A DNA stretch of 34,252 nucleotides, taken from the IMG/VR virus record IMGVR_UViG_3300020053_000593, positions 1 through 34,252 of that record; one strand, 5' to 3'. This DNA comes from a virus. Below the pieces are notes generated by a model that was not told where the DNA came from, searched no databases, and saw nothing but the letters and a program-made list of their open reading frames with translations. The position numbers were made by a program, and so were the translations under genes. Positions within the stretch are counted from its first letter, which is position 1, and each line of letters starts with the position of its first letter. Shown piece after piece: positions 31,013-34,252 of the stretch.

Positions 31013-31169
31013 AATTTTCTCCAAAGTAAGTTAATATTAATTGGTTACGTCTACGTTTATCAACGATTCGACGCTTGATGATCTGTAAAAACATCTCATC
31101 ATCTTTTTTATCTTGCTCATATTCCTCTTGACGTACTACCGTTTCATAGAGGTACTGTAAATCATCCAT
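30984..31169 (-). CDS. Small charged protein between exonuclease and ERF
   Basis: This 61-residue protein begins MDDLQYLYETVVRQEEYEQD and has a basic second half (IKRRIVDKRRRNQLIL). It is helical and highly charged. AAGGAG stands 8 bases before the start, within the end of the exonuclease gene; its stop lies inside the ERF gene by 29 bases. Its place suggests a helper of the recombination pair, but it matches no known family I recall. Confidence 0.6.
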   Translation of the reverse strand: MDDLQYLYETVVRQEEYEQDKKDDEMFLQIIKRRIVDKRRRNQLILTYFGENYDRENFGDC

Positions 31170-32124
31170 TGTCTACACTCCTTATGCGTAATTTAGATTG
31201 GCGCACAGTTCGCGCTGGCTTGGCTGGAACGATCTTTTCAGGTGTCGCTTTATAATTGATCATTGGCCATGAGATTTTATATTGACCTGAAATGGCATAC
31301 ATATTGTCGCGCATACGATCCATGATTCTAAGCTCATGATTTTGTATTTGCTCTTCGATGTCTGCATGGATCTGACGTAACTCTATGATTTTATTCACAT
31401 CTTCCTCTACATCATCGAGTACAATCGTTTCCTTTTCAGCTTGGTCAAAGATCGATGCTGCTTCCTTGGTCGTTTCCATGTCATACCATTCCACCTCATC
31501 GTTGGTTTTGTATTTGTCCAGGCGTCGTTGAAAATCAATGACAGCTTCATGAATCTTAGCAATCACTTCCTCGTCGCGTTGGTATACAAAAGTTTTTAGA
31601 GTTGTGCCTTTATATAAGACACACACTGCACCCCACTTTGCACCTGTGATGTCCATCTGCATTTGCAATTGCAATGGCCCACGATACAGTGGGAGTTCTG
31701 TTGCTGACTCGACTTCATGCGCAGTGAGTTTGGCTTCGACTACGCCCATGCCATCCAGGCGTATCTCGTCCCCATTGACACACACAATGCCTTTCTCAAT
31801 GTCTGTCATGATGATTCGATCATCACCTGTGACAGTGCCATCAAGGCTGCATGCAATTGGTATTTTCTTATGAAAATATGGTTGCGTGTGTGTGGTCTTT
31901 GGATTGCCAAGCCCTAGCCTAGCGCATGATTCATTCAAGATGGTAGTTTCAAGCTTATTGCCCCAATCCATAGATTCATTGCTAGTGAATGGTGGATCGA
32001 TGCCTGAGATAACATCCATCTTTTGTTTTAGTAGTTCGTTGACCGTCATATACTTTGATGCACCCATTAATACAGGTACTTCAGAAGCGGATAACTGGTC
32101 GTTCGGTGTGACTTTACCGACCAT
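31162..32124 (-). CDS. YqaJ-like phage recombination exonuclease
   Basis: This 320-residue protein has the lambda-exonuclease/YqaJ fold motifs: SASEVPVLMGASKYMT near the start, SMDWGNKLET with E59, CSLDGTV with D95, VVEAKLT with E130 and K132, and a QLQMQMDITGAKW block (152-164). These form the metal site of 5'-3' double-strand exonucleases that produce single-strand tails. The C-terminal third is charged and helical (EQIQNHELRIMDRM) and ends in a basic tail. Together with the ERF protein it forms a two-part recombination system, useful for end joining or concatemer repair. AAAGGGA precedes the start. Confidence 0.9.
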   Translation of the reverse strand: MVGKVTPNDQLSASEVPVLMGASKYMTVNELLKQKMDVISGIDPPFTSNESMDWGNKLETTILNESCARLGLGNPKTTHTQPYFHKKIPIACSLDGTVTGDDRIIMTDIEKGIVCVNGDEIRLDGMGVVEAKLTAHEVESATELPLYRGPLQLQMQMDITGAKWGAVCVLYKGTTLKTFVYQRDEEVIAKIHEAVIDFQRRLDKYKTNDEVEWYDMETTKEAASIFDQAEKETIVLDDVEEDVNKIIELRQIHADIEEQIQNHELRIMDRMRDNMYAISGQYKISWPMINYKATPEKIVPAKPARTVRQSKLRIRSVDNG

Positions 32125-32287
32125 TGTGTTCCCTTTCGTTTAGTAGTTCTAAGAAATTGTCAAGATCATTGACCATTGAAAACCAGTCATCCATTGAAAT
32201 CTCGCCACGTCTTTCGAGTTCAAAGACATAGTTAATGAGTTGTCTGACCTTAGTTTTGAGTAGAGTTTTCTCTTCTTGTTTTGTCAT
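32114..32287 (-). CDS. Small helical protein, unknown
   Basis: This 57-residue protein begins MTKQEEKTLLKTKVRQLINY and is helical and charged, with RGEISMDDWFSMVNDLDNF. The start at 32287 has AAAGGTG 6 bases upstream and is preferred over a GTG at 32296. It lies in the reading path between two overlapping genes and overlaps the exonuclease by 11 bases. Function unknown. Confidence 0.55.
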   Translation of the reverse strand: MTKQEEKTLLKTKVRQLINYVFELERRGEISMDDWFSMVNDLDNFLELLNEREHNGR

Positions 32288-32498
32288 TGTGTTCACCTTT
32301 CATGGTTTCTGTTAAACATTCTTGTTTTGTCTTTACAAGTATTTTGGTATCTCTATGCACTTGTTCAAACAATGCCCCGTTTTTGCAATAGACTTCAGGG
32401 GTATCCCTATTATAAGATATCCTTAAATTAATTGCAAGATCATAGATTCCCGCGCCAATAACGGCCCCGAGAATGATATAAATGCCTGGCTTTCTCAT
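32250..32498 (-). CDS. Small membrane-anchored protein
   Basis: This 82-residue protein begins MRKPGIYIILGAVIGAGIYD, a membrane anchor (about 5-24), followed by a charged domain with two Cys (VYCKNGALFE and KQECLTET). AAGGGGG stands 6 bases before the ATG. It ends inside the next gene in another frame. An exported domain or inner-membrane anchor with a possible disulfide could act on the host envelope, but no family is recognised. Confidence 0.6.
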   Translation of the reverse strand: MRKPGIYIILGAVIGAGIYDLAINLRISYNRDTPEVYCKNGALFEQVHRDTKILVKTKQECLTETMKGEHNDKTRRENSTQN

Positions 32499-32620
32499 GA
32501 TGCCCCCTTGTTAATTTTTGGTATCTCGACCCTATTGAGAAGGTAATTTTCGATGGCCAGATCGTCAATCCAATCTTGTCCATTTTCAAACCCGCAATAA
32601 GTTTGGTTATCATTTGCCAT
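32495..32620 (-). CDS. 41-residue acidic peptide
   Basis: This small gene begins ATGGCAAATGA behind AAAGGGGG and ends in an ATGA overlap with the next gene. The product begins MANDNQTYCGFENGQDWIDD and ends IPKINKGAS. It is acidic, with no membrane helix. No function is recognised; the strong ribosome site and coupled stop support translation. Confidence 0.6.
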   Translation of the reverse strand: MANDNQTYCGFENGQDWIDDLAIENYLLNRVEIPKINKGAS

Positions 32621-32632
32621 TTAAACCCCCTT

Positions 32633-32797
32633 TTATATATTTATGTTTAAAACATAATATGAGATTATTCCTAAGATTAAAAACAAAATAAAGCCGCCTA
32701 AAACGTCCATAATGGTATTTTTAATGCGCCTTTTTTTAGCTATATCTTGTAACATTTCAGAATTAATATCTGATAAGTAACGGTCAAAGTTATTCAT
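32633..32797 (-). CDS. 54-residue single-span membrane protein
   Basis: This gene has AAAGGGGG five bases before its ATG at 32797. The product begins MNNFDRYLSDINSEMLQDI, has a basic patch (KKRRIK) and then a membrane helix (VLGGFILFLILGIISYYVL) at the C-terminus, so the N-terminus probably stays in the cytoplasm. It matches no family I know. It is one of several tiny, separately initiated leftward genes that may alter host functions early in infection. Confidence 0.65.
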   Translation of the reverse strand: MNNFDRYLSDINSEMLQDIAKKRRIKNTIMDVLGGFILFLILGIISYYVLNINI

Positions 32798-32809
32798 TAC
32801 AGCCCCCTT

Positions 32810-32971
32810 TTATTTAAAATAAGTATTAATCATGATAGCCGCATTTTGCCTTGTCTTATGCATTGCAAATTGAATAGCTTCATTATGCGCAATTCCCGCG
32901 GCTTTATATTGGTTTAAATAGTCATTAAATATATTTTTAATAACTTGCTTGTTAGCTTCTGTTAGTTTCAT
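32810..32971 (-). CDS. 53-residue helical protein, unknown
   Basis: The product begins MKLTEANKQVIKNIFNDYLN and continues QYKAAGIAHNEAIQFAMHK to a final NTYFK. It is a helical, neutral-to-basic protein. AAAAGGTA stands about 8 bases before the ATG and is part of an 18-bp leader element shared with two other genes. Function is unknown. It is the first of the tiny genes downstream of the Cys-rich 33060 gene. Confidence 0.6.
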   Translation of the reverse strand: MKLTEANKQVIKNIFNDYLNQYKAAGIAHNEAIQFAMHKTRQNAAIMINTYFK

Positions 32972-33015
32972 AATATGTACCTTTTAAAGTTTATAAAAAT
33001 GATTAATAACTAAGT
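32972..33015 (-). promoter_or_regulatory. Leader repeat, copy A
   Basis: The core at 32978-32995 reads TATAAACTTTAAAAGGTA on the minus strand, 17 of 18 bases equal to copy B. A shared TTATTAATC block lies upstream at 33001-33009. It may be a promoter with a TATAAA -10 box joined to the ribosome site of the gene starting at 32971. Confidence 0.5.
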
Positions 33016-33059
33016 ATTAATCCAATAGCAGCCTATTAAAAGCCGCTATTAGTTAACAC
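33016..33059 (-). other. Intergenic gap with AATAGC/GCTATT stem
   Basis: AATAGC (33024-33029) and GCTATT (33045-33050) can form a 6-bp stem with a 15-base loop just after the stop of the 33060 gene. It could be a weak leftward terminator, as a T run is only partly present. Confidence 0.3.
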
Positions 33060-33782
33060 TTAATGAATATATTTTGCGCCGCTGCCATGCTTAATAACAG
33101 CTATACTAGGCGCTGTAGCATGCGCGCCTTGACATAGTCCGCATGAGTTACAGTCTGATTTATTGCCGCCTTCTGGAGTAGCTGGGCAAATAATCTCATT
33201 TGATTGTTTTTCTGTAGCTACGTGAATGATGCGAAAGGTTCGGCGTTTATTTTGCCAGGCGATGCGCGCATCGTGTAATGAGTCCGCGCTTGTCATAAAT
33301 AAATCGTGGCGGACGTCCGCTGTTTTTATATTAGATTGATGGGTGTAAGCGGTATGCCCTTTTGCATGTTTTAATAGATTATCCCAAATATAACTAGGAA
33401 CCGCCGCGGGATCGCCATAAGTACCTAGGCGAACCATGCGGCCTTTTGCAAAGTTTGATATGTCATCGTTATTATTTGCCATGGGATATTTGCCGCGGTT
33501 ATAAGCTTTAAATACGCCAGTAGGGCCTTGTCCGATAACCACGTAACATGATCTATTTTTGGCTAGTTTCGCGTTTGGATCATCCGTTGCTTGTCCGCGG
33601 TGTTTACAATCACCGCAAATGGAATAGTCCGCGCCCGTTTTTGATGCATCGCGCGGATCAATATCAGACCGCATTATATAAGTTTGGATCATATTGCCCG
33701 TTTTTGCATTGCTGCTAGTTTTAACAGCTATTGCCATAATAGGCTTGCCGTCTATCAGTGATTTTCCTTGATAAAGTATCAT
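33060..33782 (-). CDS. Conserved phage Cys-rich protein (DUF7227-like)
   Basis: This 240-residue protein has the layout of a conserved phage family: SSNAKTGNMIQTYIM at 23-37, YSICGDCKHRG, SCYVVIGQGPTGVFKAYNRG, RLGTYGDPAAVPSYIWDNL, TAYTHQS, then ADSLHDARIAWQNKRRTFRI and a C-terminal CNSCGLCQGAH. The cysteine pairs at both ends suggest bound zinc or an Fe-S centre; the family has no confirmed function. GGGGG in the leader acts as the ribosome site. Base use (many CGCG, GCC) is somewhat more GC-rich than the neighbours. Confidence 0.75.
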   Translation of the reverse strand: MILYQGKSLIDGKPIMAIAVKTSSNAKTGNMIQTYIMRSDIDPRDASKTGADYSICGDCKHRGQATDDPNAKLAKNRSCYVVIGQGPTGVFKAYNRGKYPMANNNDDISNFAKGRMVRLGTYGDPAAVPSYIWDNLLKHAKGHTAYTHQSNIKTADVRHDLFMTSADSLHDARIAWQNKRRTFRIIHVATEKQSNEIICPATPEGGNKSDCNSCGLCQGAHATAPSIAVIKHGSGAKYIH

Positions 33783-33982
33783 AATGCGCCCCCTCTATTA
33801 GCTAATTTTCTAAGTTGATCTTTAGTTATTTTGCGGGCTTCTGAAATATCAAAGTAATAAAATCTTTTATGATATAAAACATCTGAACCTATTGCATAGT
33901 CATAATATGAACCATAAATAGTAAATGATCCATCGCTATGCTTTTCTATACCGCCGTGAAGTTGATAGTTAGTATTTTTCAT
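33779..33982 (-). CDS. Small Tyr-rich beta protein, unknown
   Basis: This 67-residue protein begins MKNTNYQLHGGIEKHSDGSF and contains TIYGSYYDYAIGSDVLYHKR and FYYFDISEARKI. It is beta-rich with many Tyr, and could be a small single-domain protein. AAAGGTA in leader copy B serves as its ribosome site. It overlaps the next gene by 4 bases. Function unknown. Confidence 0.6.
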   Translation of the reverse strand: MKNTNYQLHGGIEKHSDGSFTIYGSYYDYAIGSDVLYHKRFYYFDISEARKITKDQLRKLANRGGAL

Positions 33983-34018
33983 TTTGTACCTTTCAAAGTT
34001 TATAAATGATTAATAATC
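33983..34018 (-). promoter_or_regulatory. Leader repeat, copy B
   Basis: The core at 33987-34004 reads TATAAACTTTGAAAGGTA on the minus strand, followed by ACAAA and the ATG at 33982. The TTATTAATC block found in copy A is also present upstream (34008-34016). Confidence 0.5.
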
Positions 34019-34207
34019 AAACCCGATAAAAACGGGCTTATTTGATTTGATAAAGCGTTCTTTATTGATATCAGTAACGGGGCTTATTGAATAAGTTTTA
34101 CTTGATCTATCATAATGGTTTAATGTATAAACCACGCTATTATCAGGCTGTAACTTAAAATAAACTTCACCGTTAGTCTTTAATTGATTGATTAATATTG
34201 CTTTCAT
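34010..34207 (-). CDS. Small phage protein (SISP...FIGFDY type), unknown
   Basis: This 65-residue protein begins MKAILINQLKTNGEVYFKL and has NHYDRSSKTYSISPVTDINK and a final KPVFIGFDY. Small phage proteins with this order (NHY...YS.S...D.N...F.KA...VF.GF.Y) are widespread and without known function. The start at 34207 follows leader copy C (AAAGGTA) and is preferred to an upstream ATG at 34246 near the window end. Confidence 0.65.
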   Translation of the reverse strand: MKAILINQLKTNGEVYFKLQPDNSVVYTLNHYDRSSKTYSISPVTDINKERFIKSNKPVFIGFDY

Positions 34208-34236
34208 TTTGTATACCTTTCTTAGTTTATAAAATG
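34208..34236 (-). promoter_or_regulatory. Leader repeat, copy C
   Basis: The core at 34214-34231 reads TATAAACTAAGAAAGGTA on the minus strand, 16 of 18 bases equal to copy B, again directly before a leftward start codon. Confidence 0.5.
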
Positions 34237-34252
34237 CGGCGGCCATGCGCCG
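34237..34252. repeat. GC-rich terminal hairpin
   Basis: CGGCG (34237-34241) and CGCCG (34248-34252) form a 5-bp GC stem around GCCATG at the very end of the window. It is unlike the AT-rich interior and may belong to a terminal or packaging region with the G-rich left end. Confidence 0.35.

Overview
The window reads as a nearly complete genome of a small tailed phage with a short, T7-like (podovirus) tail. It is AT-rich, tightly packed (many ATGA or GTGA overlaps) and has no ribosomal, tRNA or host housekeeping genes. No RNA polymerase, DNA polymerase, helicase, integrase or lysogeny repressor was seen, so it probably relies on host polymerases. The recognisable promoters look sigma70-like. 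The host is likely a proteobacterium, perhaps an AT-rich marine methylotroph; that last step is an inference, resting mainly on a phage-encoded PQQ precursor peptide (PqqA).

Layout: a leftward DUF1289 gene (44-226) and an intergenic region with a promoter (227-576) precede a rightward block running to 28335. In order this block holds small DNA-metabolism genes (winged helix, ribbon-helix-helix, RusA resolvase, SSB-like protein, 577-2355), terminase genes (2355-4878), a T7 gp13-like protein and small conserved basic proteins (4859-7755), portal, scaffold and major capsid (7757-11712), a UUCG-loop terminator, tail tubular proteins, internal virion/ejection proteins (11780-21201), a large tail fibre with a glycine-rich tip (21267-24476), a double 2OG-Fe(II) oxygenase, a lysis cassette (25892-27068), a SprT-like metallopeptidase and a metallophosphoesterase. 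From 28437 to the right end nearly all genes run leftward: a possible nuclease, a ParB-like protein, an ERF-family annealing protein, a YqaJ-like exonuclease, and a row of very small proteins, several membrane-bound, with repeated leaders.

If the molecule is circular or circularly permuted, the two ends join so that two divergent transcription units start near 227-576 and converge at 28336-28436. The window ends are GC-rich, unlike the rest.

The most striking observations are: (1) a 23-codon pqqA gene at 29016-29087, with its own TATAAT box, strong Shine-Dalgarno and terminator, inserted against the direction of its neighbours like a moron; (2) a dnaX-like programmed -1 frameshift signal (internal Shine-Dalgarno-like element, A AAA AAG heptamer, hairpin) at the end of the ERF gene, predicted to make a 234-residue isoform beside the 154-residue protein; (3) a highly structured leader with a consensus promoter in front of the major capsid gene; (4) an 18-bp leader repeat before three leftward genes.
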